Assembly (NCBI RefSeq): GCF_031455095.1
Contig: NZ_JAVDSB010000002.1
Coordinates: 620,001-684,000, forward strand
Direction: 5' to 3'
Source of the DNA: Paenibacillus_E qinlingensis_A
GTDB taxonomy: Bacteria > Bacillota > Bacilli > Paenibacillales > NBRC-103111
Length of the DNA: 64,000 nucleotides
The position numbers and the translations under genes were made by a program. Positions 16,449 to 26,968 of the stretch are shown piece after piece. The notes beneath the pieces were generated by a model. It was not told the origin of the DNA. It did no database searches and was given only the letters and a program-made list of their open reading frames with translations. Every line of letters starts with the position of its first letter. Position 1 is the first letter of the stretch.

Positions 16449-17345
16449 CTAGTCCGTTTCATTGTACTTGAACAACTTAAGTTGCGTTAAAGTGATTAAA
16501 AATACAACAATAAATAAGAACCAAGCCGCGGAAGAGGCATATCCCATATCGAGCAATTCAAAGCCTTGATGGTATATATAGTAAACAATTGTTTCCGTAC
16601 TGAATAAGGGACCTCCATGCGTCATAACAAATACCTGATCAAATACTTGGAATGAAGCGATGATGGAGATAATAATCACAAATAGTGTAGTTTGTGTTAA
16701 GGAAGGCACTGTAATGTGCCAAAATTTTTGGATCGTGTTCGCACCGTCAATTTTTGCAGCTTCATACAACGAAACAGAAATCCCTTGCAATCCTGCCATA
16801 AAAATCACCATATTGAATCCGACATTTTTCCAAATAGCAATTAGAATAACAGCTGGCATCGCCAATGTCGGATCCCGTAGCCAACCGGTCACGGAAAAGC
16901 CAATGAGATGAAAATAATAAGAAATTAAGCCGATGTCTGGATCCATCAAAAAAGACCAGATAATGGAAAGTACCGCAAACGAGGAGATAACAGGCAAAAA
17001 ATAAATGGCTTTAAAGAAATTCATCCCTTTAAGCGTTAAATTACACAATAGAGCGAGCAAGAGCGAGCAAATAATACCCAGAGGTACAGAACCCACTGTA
17101 AAATAAATCGTATTCCTCACCGAGTTCCAAAATCGTTCATCCTGCATTAATTGGATGTAATTACTTAATCCTGTATAGGGGTGGTCTGATTCCAGCAAGC
17201 TCCATTGATGGAGGCTCAACCAGAACGAATTCAGAATAGGCCAAAATACAAATAACGATAATATCAATGCAGTTGGAAGTAAAAAGAAAAACGCTGCCCG
17301 GCCTTGATCTATAATAGGCTTTCTTTTAAAGCGTATGGTTGTCAT
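16449..17345 (-). CDS. Carbohydrate ABC transporter permease (MalF/CUT1 type)
   Basis: The 298-residue permease has the EAA loop YEAAKIDGANTIQKFWHITV and six spans. The start is the ATG at 17345, because GAGGAGGTAG lies just upstream; a longer frame to 17396 would run through a stem-loop. It is the channel partner of the gene at 15616. Confidence 0.92.
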   Translation of the reverse strand: MTTIRFKRKPIIDQGRAAFFFLLPTALILSLFVFWPILNSFWLSLHQWSLLESDHPYTGLSNYIQLMQDERFWNSVRNTIYFTVGSVPLGIICSLLLALLCNLTLKGMNFFKAIYFLPVISSFAVLSIIWSFLMDPDIGLISYYFHLIGFSVTGWLRDPTLAMPAVILIAIWKNVGFNMVIFMAGLQGISVSLYEAAKIDGANTIQKFWHITVPSLTQTTLFVIIISIIASFQVFDQVFVMTHGGPLFSTETIVYYIYHQGFELLDMGYASSAAWFLFIVVFLITLTQLKLFKYNETD

Positions 17346-17392
17346 AACTACCTCCTCAAGCCGGCTTCTTTTCAACATATGAAACATGATGA

Positions 17393-17435
17393 GCACCCTA
17401 TCGAACTGTTTTTTTGCCCACAGTCCGTAGGGTGC
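17393..17435 (-). terminator. Intercistronic stem-loop after the binding-protein gene
   Basis: GCACCCTA and TAGGGTGC pair around a 27-base loop, between the binding-protein stop and the permease start. Such structures usually allow partial read-through and stabilise the binding-protein message. Confidence 0.6.
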
Positions 17436-17453
17436 ATTTTCATGCTGTCATGA

Positions 17454-18716
17454 CTATTTACCCGATAAAAGGGCATCCAATTTCTTACTTGCATCTGCCA
17501 TTGTAGCTTCTACGGTACCTTTATTGTTGGTAATCGCTTGAATAGCCGGTGTAAAGATATCGCTGTCAATTTTGCTAAACTGTTCTAAACCAGCTAAGTA
17601 AAATCTAGAATCATTCGCTACTGCAGCGAATTGTGGAATAAGTGGGTTCGACTTGACCTGCGCGTTATCACTTAAATCCGTTCTAGTTGGGGGAAAACCA
17701 GTTTTGGAAGACAAGTAAGCTTGTGCATCCGCGCTGTTCCAGAATTTCATGAACTCGTAAATCTCATCTTTATGCTTCGTGTTTTTTCCAACGACCATAG
17801 CTGCGGCAGTAGCAAGCGTAGCATTGCCAGCAGGACCCGCTGGAACCGGAGCAACGCCAAAGTTCACGCCGCCTAATCCGCCAGCCATCCAAGGACCGTT
17901 AATTTCCATAGCGGCTTTTCCAGATGCGAAGATTTTATCAGCATCTCCGCCTGTTAGATTAACAGGTGAAATTCCTTTATTGGCTACCAAATCAGCCCAT
18001 ATTTTAAGTGCTTCTACCGTTTTACTGTCGTTCAGCATCGATTTTTTGTGATCAGCAGAAAGAATATCACCGCCGTTCCCCCAGATGAGAATTGGCCACA
18101 TCGGAATCGTTGCATGGTCGGCAAGTACGAGCCCGTACTGCTTATCTGTACCGTTCGTTTTCGTCGTTTTCAAGATGGCATCCTGCCATTCCGCCCACGT
18201 CTTAGGTGGAGCAGCAATCCCTGCCGCTTTAAAAATATCTTTGTTATAATACATCAATAAGGTTGCCGTATTGGTAGGCACTGCATAGAGTTTGTCATTA
18301 TATTTCATGGCATCGACCAAACTTTTCGCTATAACCTTTTGATCAATACCTTTTCCGTAGAGATCATCAACGGGAAGAATCAGGTTGCCTTTTGCATATT
18401 GGGGGATTAAAGCCGAATCGAATGAAGCGATATCCGGTCCCTGACCAGATGCGAGTGATGTAGGTAATTTGGCAAGTAATGCATCCCATGGAGAAATATC
18501 CATCGTAACTTGTATGTTGGGGTGTTTATCATTGAACTGTTTGACTAGTTCCTCATAGGCTGGACGATCCGGACCCGTAAATCCATTCCAATACGTTAAA
18601 GTTACTTTATTTCCAGTATCTGTTTTGTTCCCTCCACAAGCTGTAAGGACAGCGGATAGAGTCAAGACAGAAGCTAACGATATCACCCATGTTTTTTTCT
18701 TCATACGATTGCTCAT
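17454..18716 (-). CDS. Carbohydrate ABC transporter substrate-binding lipoprotein
   Basis: The 420-residue lipoprotein has a signal with lipobox VLTAC (Cys27) and the family 1 binding-protein fold (VTLTYWNGFTG near residue 40, MEINGPWMAGG near 270). It captures an oligosaccharide outside the membrane for the two permeases downstream. GGGAGGA precedes the ATG. Two TTTAAATCGATTTAA palindromes lie upstream, linking the operon to the LacI-type regulator at 38104. Confidence 0.92.
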   Translation of the reverse strand: MSNRMKKKTWVISLASVLTLSAVLTACGGNKTDTGNKVTLTYWNGFTGPDRPAYEELVKQFNDKHPNIQVTMDISPWDALLAKLPTSLASGQGPDIASFDSALIPQYAKGNLILPVDDLYGKGIDQKVIAKSLVDAMKYNDKLYAVPTNTATLLMYYNKDIFKAAGIAAPPKTWAEWQDAILKTTKTNGTDKQYGLVLADHATIPMWPILIWGNGGDILSADHKKSMLNDSKTVEALKIWADLVANKGISPVNLTGGDADKIFASGKAAMEINGPWMAGGLGGVNFGVAPVPAGPAGNATLATAAAMVVGKNTKHKDEIYEFMKFWNSADAQAYLSSKTGFPPTRTDLSDNAQVKSNPLIPQFAAVANDSRFYLAGLEQFSKIDSDIFTPAIQAITNNKGTVEATMADASKKLDALLSGK

Positions 18717-18807
18717 TGTATTCCTCCCGTTTAGTAAATGTAATTGACCCCTGTTTCTTAATCATTGACAAGCCACTTCCTGTTACTAGAGCATCCTCTT
18801 CGCATTT

Positions 18808-18823
18808 TTTAAATCGATTTAAA
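18808..18823. promoter_or_regulatory. LacI-type operator TTTAAATCGATTTAAA
   Basis: A perfect 16-base palindrome 92 bases before the binding-protein gene at 17454. Identical or nearly identical copies precede the other units of the island and the LacI gene itself. Confidence 0.75.
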
Positions 18824-18961
18824 ATTTGTTCAAAAAAAAGTGATTATGCATATAGCACTTCCATTTGATTATTTTTCACGTACAAGTATCGCAGTCATTT
18901 TTCTGTACATAAATTTCGCTGCTGAATCGTATCCGTCTTTAAAGGGAGCTAAGCATCACGC

Positions 18962-18977
18962 TTTAAATCGATTTAAT
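18962..18977. promoter_or_regulatory. LacI-type operator TTTAAATCGATTTAAT
   Basis: A second copy, one base from perfect, lies about 150 bases upstream of the first. Spacing allows DNA looping between two bound dimers. Confidence 0.7.
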
Positions 18978-19035
18978 TTTATAAGTAAATAGTAGACCAT
19001 TTTCATTATTTTGTAAATACTTTCTTGAAATAAAG

Positions 19036-19081
19036 AGATTGCATAGGATTCCTATGGTCGTATACAAATCCTATGCAATCT
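19036..19081 (-). terminator. Terminator after the giant hydrolase gene
   Basis: AGATTGCATAGGATT pairs perfectly with AATCCTATGCAATCT. Very similar hairpins follow the paralogous hydrolase genes at 28731-28776 and 31254-31300, so gene and terminator were duplicated together. Confidence 0.8.
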
Positions 19082-19116
19082 TCATCTTTTATACAACTCA
19101 TGCAAGGCTATAGCTT

Positions 19117-22100
19117 TTACTTTTTCAATGCCAATGCTCTAATAATGACCGTTACGGTCTCTGCACGTGTCGTATAGCCTTGCGGTTGTAATGTTTGATC
19201 TGAATACCCATTCAATAGTCCATGATTAGTTGCGGTTGCAATAGCAGATTTGGCCCAATCGGATACGTCCATACTGTCCTTATAGTCGATTCCGGTTTTC
19301 GTCAAATCCAACCTAGTTGCACGAACGATTATGCTGGCCATTTGTTCACGTGTAAGGTATTCGTCAGGACCAAACATTGTATCGCTGTAACCTGAAATCA
19401 ACCCTTGTGCCTCCGCTGTGGCAATAACCCCTGCTGCCCAGTGATGGCTAGTATCCCCAAAAACCTTGCCTTGTTCCTCTTTCAGACCGAAAGCCTTTAC
19501 GATCATCGAGACAAACTCGGCTCTTGTAATTTTGTTATCCGGCTTAAACGTACCGTCTGGATACCCTGCAATAACGCCGGCTTCGATCAAGTGTTGAATA
19601 TCCTTCGCTGCCCAATGCGTCTGGATATCTGTCAGTTTAGCGGAATTCATCGGTGACTGATCCTTTTCCGGTTTCTTTACGGCGATAATGGCAAATGTAG
19701 CGAAATGATCGACAGTACCCGCTACCATCCCATTACTCATATCCAACTGTTGGTTCTCCAGTGGAATCCACTTCTGGGTTTCTACATGGAACCAGTAGAT
19801 ACCAATCGGCGGATGCTCCGCGTCTACTTTACTCTTATCAATCGGCAGTTTGATGGTTATCTGCAAGCTAAATGCTTGATCCGGCTCTGCTGCAATTCTG
19901 AACATATTGCTCACAAGCTTGGATGCCGGATCCAGTGGTAAGCTCGAAGTTACTTTGTCTACTGAGATTCGAATATCATTTTTGACGGCATTGGCAGGGA
20001 TACTAATTGTAGCCTCGTTCAGGGTAACTGAACCGCCTTTGTTAGCGGGAATCACAGCCATATTCACAGGTGCGGCATTGCTATTTTCACCGCCACTGCT
20101 TCCGGTTGGAATTGCCGAATACGTCACGAACTCGGTCATGTGTTTGGTCCAAACAACCAAATCATTACCACTACGAATAGCGGCGTCTCCTCCAACTGAA
20201 ATTTCATGATTGGCGGCCGACTGGCTATCCGCGCTAATCGTACCCGTAATTGGAACGACCGTGCCTTGTGAAACAAACCCTACCAATTTACCAGCTTGTC
20301 CAGGAATCACAATTCTTACAGCTTTGTCAAAGGTTAACTTCACATCGGATGATCCTGCCTTGATCACAGCACTAACGATGCCATTCGAGACTGGAACACT
20401 GCTACTGCTCAGAACTTGCGGCAGATGAATAATGCCATCCCAGCTAGATGGTGCCGTTACTTGCGTATTCGCAGGAATCGACATGCTCACATTGCCAAGT
20501 GAAGTGCTCGCATTTACAACTATAGACGGAAGTATAGCTTGTGCCGATGTTCCATCCATAACTGGCGACAATTGAATTGCAGCATTCGTTACTTCCCTCG
20601 GAACTGTAATATCTACTGGATCCATGCCAGTCAGTTGAATAACATTCTCATCCACAGTCGGCGATAACTCAATAGCACTAATTATTTTTACATTCGCACT
20701 GGTACTAAAGCCACCGTAAGTAGCGGTAATCACCGTAGACCCTTGGGACACTCCCGTCACGATCCCATGACTGGTGACGGTTGCCACTTGTGGATCTGCC
20801 GAGATATAGCTTGCCAAGTCGGTCACGTCAACTGTATACCCGTCCGAATATTTGGCCGAAACCGCGAGTTTACCAAGCTTGCCAATAAGCAAGTCATTGA
20901 AGGGTACTGTATGAGTGAGTTGTACCAGACTTATTAATGTAACATCTGGTGCTGGCGCCCTGTTAACATTCACATTATATGTCTTTGGCGTTCCATCTTC
21001 TGCTGTAATTATTATGGATATTGGATTCGCACCAACAGCAAGGTTCGCTGTGTATGTCGCACCAGATACCGTGGAAACTCCGTTCACTGTCATGCTCTGA
21101 TAGACAGTTGATGTTACAGTTGGAATGACATTGATGCTCGTTACGCCATTTGCAACACTTGCCGTATAGCTTGTTGTGCTTGCTGCAAATGCTGGTGACA
21201 ACGTTCCTGAGCTTATTACCAAATTGCTCAGTGTAGCATCACTGCTCCGTACTGGTGCTGCTGCTTCCCTTGTGATGCTTATCGTGTAGGTAGAAACAGT
21301 ACCATCCTGTGCTGTAACTACGATTGGAATATTGTTGACTCCAACCCCAAGGTTTGCGCTATAAACGGCTCCCGACACTGTAGTTACACCACCTGCTGTC
21401 AGACCCGCGTATACCGACGATGTCACTGTAGGTGTCATATTTACGGTTGATACGGTGTTTGCAACACTCACAGTATAGTCCTTTTTGTCTGGAGAAAATG
21501 CCGGCGACAAGGTTCCTGAACTGATAACCAGATTGCTTAATGTGGCGTCACTTGATAATTTTGTTAACATAAGCTTATCAAATGAAATGGCATAGTTTGT
21601 ACTATTTGCGCTTTTTCCCGTTACTAAAAACTTCAGATCATTGTTCCCTGCAGAGAAAGTAGCATATCCATAATCTGCATCATAGTACATATAGGTTCCG
21701 AATTGATCGACAGGACTTCCCGTAGATTCACCATTCACGTATAGCTGTGCTATCCCTCTAGAAGCTTCCTTTTTCGCGTTAGTTCTTATATTATACGTTC
21801 CAGCTACTGGCACATTTACTGTAAACGTGACCCAGTCACCTATCGCCGTTGATGAATAATTGGCAGCCTTTCCGCCAGATGCCTGTGTTTCGGCAAATGC
21901 TGGACCGTAGGTCTTACCATTAGAAGCAGATGGGGTTTGTGAGTCTAACTCATACTCATAAGTAGTGCCAGGGTATACTTTAACTATATAGGCTGCATCG
22001 GCTAAAATCCTTGGTAAGGTGATAGATACAGAGTTATTCGTAACTGTATAGTTACCTTCCAATCTCATTCCTTGACGCGATTCCGTACCATTATTATTCC

Positions 22101-25100
22101 CTTCAGATTCCACTTTTACATAAATCTCCCCTTGGTTTTGAAGGTATGCAGGGATGTTAGTCAGGTTCAACTGCGGATCATAACTAATCGTTTCACTTTG
22201 ATTTCCAAGAAGGATGATTGATTTTTTCGCTGTGCTGTCGCTGGTTGCAAAAGCCTCAACCTGATCTTTGTTCTGAATGGTTTTTACCTTTCTGCCTGTG
22301 GCCTGTCCATACCAATAATACACATAATAAGGACCCGTACCTAGATCCACATTATTCGTATTTGTTGCTAATTCGGCTAATTGTGCTTTGGCAGCGGTAG
22401 AGTTATCCCCTTGATAGTTCCCCTTCAGACCATAAATCAGACCGTTTTGCTGTGATCTCTCCAGCCTTGCAATATCTGCTACTGTCAGTCCAGGGTCATA
22501 GCCCTGATTTTTGCCGATATTACCAGCCCCTTGATAGGCTGAAACAGCTAAGGGCATTGGTCTGATCCCGTTTGCAAGCATCCAGTTTTTTATGTCCAGT
22601 GTATGTGCTTCAATATCATCTGAAACAGCACTAAGCTCATGCCAGCTCAATATATCCGGCAGGCAATTGTTCACTTTACAATAGGTCAGAAAAGCCTTCA
22701 TTGCTGTAGAATCGTATGATGACAATTCGGGAGCTTGAACCTTGGCGTTTGCATTCCAAGCTTTAATCACCTGATACGCATTTTGATGTGCAGCATAATA
22801 TCCTGCCATGTTACTTGCCCATTGAAGATCGGGTTCATTCCATGTTATCCATGAATATACATCAAAGTTATTTGTTGTGGCTGTATTCAAGTAGTTTTGA
22901 ACCAAGGACCTGTAGGCAGAGATATTTCCATCTGATACAAGAGTAGACTTATAGTATGTGCCTACCATTATATTAGCTCCAGTAGCCTTGACACGGTTGT
23001 AGGTAGTAGGGTCAAAAAGATTCGGTAAATTCGCTACTGTTGTTGGTGCACCCCTGACAGCTCTCACTGTTATAGAATTAATTAACCTTTGATGAGGATA
23101 TACAGGCCCTATTCCATTGGCAAAACCGCTTGCCAATTGAGTTGCCGCTCCCCAGTCTTCAGAATAATCAATGGTTACAATGGTTGGTCCTTGTTTGGTG
23201 ATGCTTATGGTGTACGTAGCCACTGTACCATCCTGTGCTGTAACTACGATGGGGATATTGTTGGCTCCATCAACAAGGTTTACAGTATGAACAGCTCCCG
23301 ACACTGCAGATACGCCACCTACCGTCAGGCTCCTATTTAACGAAGATGTCACTGTAGGTGTAATATCTATGGTAGATATACCTGAAACATTGGCCGTATA
23401 GTTCCTATTGTCTGGCGTAAATGCTGGCGACAAGGTTCCTGAACTGATAACCAGGTTGCTTAAAGTGGCGTCACTGCCTGAAGGTTGTAACCTCCTGATA
23501 TTGATCGTATATGTAGCCACTGTACCATCCTGTGCTGTAACTACGATAGGGATATTGTTGGCTCCTACCCCAAGGTTTGCACTATAAACGGCTCCCGTTA
23601 CGCCGCCTACCTTCAGGCTGCTGGACGAAGATGCCATTGTAGGCGTAATATTTACGGTTGATACGTTGTTTGCAACACTGACCGTATAGTTCCTATTGCC
23701 TGACATGAATGCCGGTGACAAGGTTCCTGAACTGATAACCAGATTGCTTAATGAGGCGTCACTGTCTGAATGTATCTCTGTTAATGTAAACTTATCAAAT
23801 AAAAGGTTATAGTTTGTACTCGAGCTGTTTTTGCCCGTAACTCTAAACTCCAGCGTCTGATCACCTGCCCCAGAGAAAGTTACATTTCCATAATCTGCAT
23901 CGGTGTATAGAAATGGTCCGTATTCATCGACGGTACTTCCCGTAGCAACACCATTCACGTATAACTGAGATACACCACTATTTTGTTCCTTTCTCAGTAA
24001 AGCTTTGATATTATACGTTCCAGCTGTGGGAACATTTATTGTATACCTTACCCAGTCACCTACCGCATTTGCTGCATATGTGGCCGCTTGGCCCCCTGAT
24101 GCCTGAGTTTCTAATAATACACTGTGCAGGTCTCCCGAATTGGTTTGGGTAAGTGTATCCACCTGATACTCATAAGTAGTGCCGGGAGTTATTTCAACTA
24201 TATACGCAGTCTCAGGGTCCATCGTTGGCAAGGGGATAGATACTGAATTATTTGTAACTGTATAATTACCTTCCAGTAATATTTTTGTTCCACGCTGTTC
24301 TAAAAAATATGAATTCCCTGTAGATTCAACTCTTACGTTAACCTTTCCCGCATTTTGGAGGTAGGAAGGTATATGATCCAGTTTCAACGGCGTATCATAC
24401 TTGATCGTCTCACTGGGATTCCCCAGAAGCACGATCGATCTTTTCGCGTCGTTGTCGCTGGTCGCAAAAACCTCAACTTGATCTTTATTGTGGATCGTTT
24501 TCACCTTTCTGCCTGTGGCTTTGGCATACCAATAATACAGATACCAGCGACCTGTAGGCAGAGCCAGTGTATTTATATCTGCTAATTCGTCTAATCCTTC
24601 TTTGAAGTTAGGGTCCGAGCCATCCCATTTGTCATTCCCCTTCAGACCAAAGAGCATGCCGTATTGCTCTGATCTCTCCAGTCTTGCGATATTAGCTACT
24701 GACAATCCGGGATCATTGCCCTGATTGTTTCCACTGACATTACCTGACCCTTGATATTCAGTAACAGCAAGGGGCATTGGAGTAATCCCGTTATCAATCA
24801 TCCAGTTCTTTATCTCCTGAGAATGAGCTTCAATATCATCTGCATTCCCCCCCAGCTCATGCCAGCTTAATATATCCGGTAGGCAATTGTTCGCTTTACA
24901 ATAGGTCAGGAAGTCCTTCATTCTATCCGAATTGTATACCGCCCATTCAGGAGCCTGAACCTTGGCATTTGGATTCCAAGCTTTTATTACGTTATAAGCT
25001 CTTTTATGAGTTTCTTTATATGCGGATAAATTACCTGCCCATTGAAGATCGGGTTCATTCCATGTTATCCATGAATATACATCAAAATTATTTGTTTTAG

Positions 25101-26856
25101 CCTCATTCAAATAATTTAGTACGAATTCTTCCCATTTATCATAGCCCGCTCCCACGCCCGAACCAATTCCGGGCTTTGTTCCATATACATCTGTATAACC
25201 ATAATAAAGTCCTATCATTAATTCCGCCCCTGTAGCCTTAACACGGTTATAGGTAGCAGGATCAAAAAAGCTCGGCAGATAAGAGTTGCCGTTGTGTGGA
25301 GCACCTCTAATCGCTCTCACCGCCAAAGGATCAATTAACTTTTGATCTGGATATACAGGCCCAATTCCATGCAGATAACCGCTTGCCAATTGATTTGCTG
25401 CTCCCCAGTCTTCTGAATAATCAATGGTTACAGTCGTTGCACGCGCAGCATTTATAACTGGATAAACGCTCAATTTGTCAATATTGCCACCGTTACTTCC
25501 GGTGGTTGTAAGTTTTATTGTATTATCGCCCGCAGTAAGATTAACATCTTTTGTAATACTAGCCCATGTTGTCAATCCAGAAGTCGTCGGAAAAGAAAGT
25601 GTGCTATTGACAACGTTACCATTAACCTCCAGCTTAAGAGGCTTGGCAGCACCAGAATCGGCATATCTGAAGTCCAACGTGTAGGCGCCTGCCATAGACG
25701 CACTTACCGTCCATTCGATAGAATCCCCAGAATTATTCGTGTAGTCTGCATATCCAGTGCCCGTATAACCTGCATTGACACTGCTTGTAACCGCACCTGA
25801 TAATACGGCGTTTTCAGCTTCATATTCTGTCATTTGAAAAACACTCAACCTGTCAAAATTGCCACCGTTACTTCCGGTGGTTGTAAGTTTTATTGTATTA
25901 TTGCCCGCAGTAAGATTCACAGATGTTGAAAGTCTTGTCCAACTCGATAAGGAAGAAGTTACTGGAAAAGAAAGTGCGCTATTGACTTCGTTACCATTAA
26001 CGTCCAGCTTAAGAGGCTTGGCAGTACCCGTATCAGCATATTTGAATTCTAAAATGTAGGATCCTGCCATAGGTGCATTTATTGTCCATTGGATATAATC
26101 CCCGCTATTATTAGCAAAGTCTACATATCCAGTGCCCGTATAACCTTGATTGGAACCACCTACAGTCGGACCGCTAGTTGCTGGGAAGATTGTGGCTTCT
26201 TCAGCTTCATATACGGTAATGACAGGACGCATGACAACGTTATCGAACTTTGCTGACTGATTGCGTGTAGAAAATCCTATTTTGCCATTTTTAAGTGATG
26301 TATCTGTAGCAGTAAGCATTTGTGTACCGTTTACAAATCCTGCTATAGAACTGCCGTTAACAGCGATTTTCAGATTATATTCCCTATCATTCGTTAGTGG
26401 GTAGGATATGAATTGCAGTACGGTCCAAGTTCCCGCTACTTTTTTCCTGAGAGCGAGTGTTTGGTCAGAAGAAGTATATATAAGATCATAATAGTTATTA
26501 TCATCCATATACCTTGCCATGAGATGTACCGAATTGGTTGTATAACTGCTCAAGGCTTCTAACTGCACATCTGCACTAAAAGAATAGTTTATCCAAGAGG
26601 CATTTCCTGCTACGCTTTGAGCAGTGCCTGACTGACTACTTTGCCTGTAAACTTTGCCCCCTGCATCCGTGTAAATTCCCCAGGTTCCACTTTGAACAGT
26701 CCAATTTTCTGTTGAACCGCTTTCAAAATCATCCGAAAAGAGAGAAATATTTTCCGTAGACAGTGGAACAGCCCATGCGGCTGAAGGCATCAAACTGATC
26801 AGCAAGGATACAACCATTAGAAAGAGTAGAACCAACTTTTTCTTACTTTTATACAT
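19117..26856 (-). CDS. Giant secreted SLH-anchored hydrolase with two GH39-like domains
   Basis: The 2579-residue protein has a signal peptide (1-29), a concanavalin-like domain (about 35-210) and two CBM35-like domains (213-340, 343-470). The first clan GH-A catalytic domain (473-890) has NEPDLQ acid/base Glu601 and TEYQG nucleophile Glu700. Next are a carbohydrate-binding domain (893-1028) and two cadherin-like beta-sandwich repeats with SDATLSNLVISSGTLSP (1030-1220). The second catalytic domain (1225-1630) keeps Glu1341, but the nucleophile position is Ala1440 (SAYQG). A further binding domain, two more cadherin-like repeats, a Big2-like domain (about 1979-2062), a ZU5-like region and three SLH domains (2403-2579) follow. 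It should be held on the cell wall and degrade a polysaccharide near the importer. GH39 is my closest match; the substrate is unknown. It lies after a binding-protein gene with a stem-loop between. Confidence 0.9.
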   Translation of the reverse strand: MYKSKKKLVLLFLMVVSLLISLMPSAAWAVPLSTENISLFSDDFESGSTENWTVQSGTWGIYTDAGGKVYRQSSQSGTAQSVAGNASWINYSFSADVQLEALSSYTTNSVHLMARYMDDNNYYDLIYTSSDQTLALRKKVAGTWTVLQFISYPLTNDREYNLKIAVNGSSIAGFVNGTQMLTATDTSLKNGKIGFSTRNQSAKFDNVVMRPVITVYEAEEATIFPATSGPTVGGSNQGYTGTGYVDFANNSGDYIQWTINAPMAGSYILEFKYADTGTAKPLKLDVNGNEVNSALSFPVTSSLSSWTRLSTSVNLTAGNNTIKLTTTGSNGGNFDRLSVFQMTEYEAENAVLSGAVTSSVNAGYTGTGYADYTNNSGDSIEWTVSASMAGAYTLDFRYADSGAAKPLKLEVNGNVVNSTLSFPTTSGLTTWASITKDVNLTAGDNTIKLTTTGSNGGNIDKLSVYPVINAARATTVTIDYSEDWGAANQLASGYLHGIGPVYPDQKLIDPLAVRAIRGAPHNGNSYLPSFFDPATYNRVKATGAELMIGLYYGYTDVYGTKPGIGSGVGAGYDKWEEFVLNYLNEAKTNNFDVYSWITWNEPDLQWAGNLSAYKETHKRAYNVIKAWNPNAKVQAPEWAVYNSDRMKDFLTYCKANNCLPDILSWHELGGNADDIEAHSQEIKNWMIDNGITPMPLAVTEYQGSGNVSGNNQGNDPGLSVANIARLERSEQYGMLFGLKGNDKWDGSDPNFKEGLDELADINTLALPTGRWYLYYWYAKATGRKVKTIHNKDQVEVFATSDNDAKRSIVLLGNPSETIKYDTPLKLDHIPSYLQNAGKVNVRVESTGNSYFLEQRGTKILLEGNYTVTNNSVSIPLPTMDPETAYIVEITPGTTYEYQVDTLTQTNSGDLHSVLLETQASGGQAATYAANAVGDWVRYTINVPTAGTYNIKALLRKEQNSGVSQLYVNGVATGSTVDEYGPFLYTDADYGNVTFSGAGDQTLEFRVTGKNSSSTNYNLLFDKFTLTEIHSDSDASLSNLVISSGTLSPAFMSGNRNYTVSVANNVSTVNITPTMASSSSSLKVGGVTGAVYSANLGVGANNIPIVVTAQDGTVATYTINIRRLQPSGSDATLSNLVISSGTLSPAFTPDNRNYTANVSGISTIDITPTVTSSLNRSLTVGGVSAVSGAVHTVNLVDGANNIPIVVTAQDGTVATYTISITKQGPTIVTIDYSEDWGAATQLASGFANGIGPVYPHQRLINSITVRAVRGAPTTVANLPNLFDPTTYNRVKATGANIMVGTYYKSTLVSDGNISAYRSLVQNYLNTATTNNFDVYSWITWNEPDLQWASNMAGYYAAHQNAYQVIKAWNANAKVQAPELSSYDSTAMKAFLTYCKVNNCLPDILSWHELSAVSDDIEAHTLDIKNWMLANGIRPMPLAVSAYQGAGNIGKNQGYDPGLTVADIARLERSQQNGLIYGLKGNYQGDNSTAAKAQLAELATNTNNVDLGTGPYYVYYWYGQATGRKVKTIQNKDQVEAFATSDSTAKKSIILLGNQSETISYDPQLNLTNIPAYLQNQGEIYVKVESEGNNNGTESRQGMRLEGNYTVTNNSVSITLPRILADAAYIVKVYPGTTYEYELDSQTPSASNGKTYGPAFAETQASGGKAANYSSTAIGDWVTFTVNVPVAGTYNIRTNAKKEASRGIAQLYVNGESTGSPVDQFGTYMYYDADYGYATFSAGNNDLKFLVTGKSANSTNYAISFDKLMLTKLSSDATLSNLVISSGTLSPAFSPDKKDYTVSVANTVSTVNMTPTVTSSVYAGLTAGGVTTVSGAVYSANLGVGVNNIPIVVTAQDGTVSTYTISITREAAAPVRSSDATLSNLVISSGTLSPAFAASTTSYTASVANGVTSINVIPTVTSTVYQSMTVNGVSTVSGATYTANLAVGANPISIIITAEDGTPKTYNVNVNRAPAPDVTLISLVQLTHTVPFNDLLIGKLGKLAVSAKYSDGYTVDVTDLASYISADPQVATVTSHGIVTGVSQGSTVITATYGGFSTSANVKIISAIELSPTVDENVIQLTGMDPVDITVPREVTNAAIQLSPVMDGTSAQAILPSIVVNASTSLGNVSMSIPANTQVTAPSSWDGIIHLPQVLSSSSVPVSNGIVSAVIKAGSSDVKLTFDKAVRIVIPGQAGKLVGFVSQGTVVPITGTISADSQSAANHEISVGGDAAIRSGNDLVVWTKHMTEFVTYSAIPTGSSGGENSNAAPVNMAVIPANKGGSVTLNEATISIPANAVKNDIRISVDKVTSSLPLDPASKLVSNMFRIAAEPDQAFSLQITIKLPIDKSKVDAEHPPIGIYWFHVETQKWIPLENQQLDMSNGMVAGTVDHFATFAIIAVKKPEKDQSPMNSAKLTDIQTHWAAKDIQHLIEAGVIAGYPDGTFKPDNKITRAEFVSMIVKAFGLKEEQGKVFGDTSHHWAAGVIATAEAQGLISGYSDTMFGPDEYLTREQMASIIVRATRLDLTKTGIDYKDSMDVSDWAKSAIATATNHGLLNGYSDQTLQPQGYTTRAETVTVIIRALALKK

Positions 26857-26897
26857 CTTTCGCGTCTCCTATTCATGAAGTATTTGCCATAATTTAG

Positions 26898-26927
26898 AGA
26901 GGAACGTTTATGAGCAAACGTTCCTCT
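26898..26927 (-). terminator. Intercistronic stem-loop between binding protein and giant hydrolase
   Basis: AGAGGAACGTTT and AAACGTTCCTCT form a perfect 12-base stem. The same structure, slightly changed, lies at 34422-34454 in the duplicated module. It could be a weak terminator or an mRNA-stabilising stem. Confidence 0.65.
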
Positions 26928-26968
26928 TTGGATGTTACCGTTCTATATGAGTTGCTATATGAGCATTT

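Noticed and set aside
19405..26059. Many plus-strand open frames inside the giant hydrolase gene
   Set aside because: They are antisense shadows of a repetitive coding sequence, without ribosome sites and with compositions that mirror the repeats.
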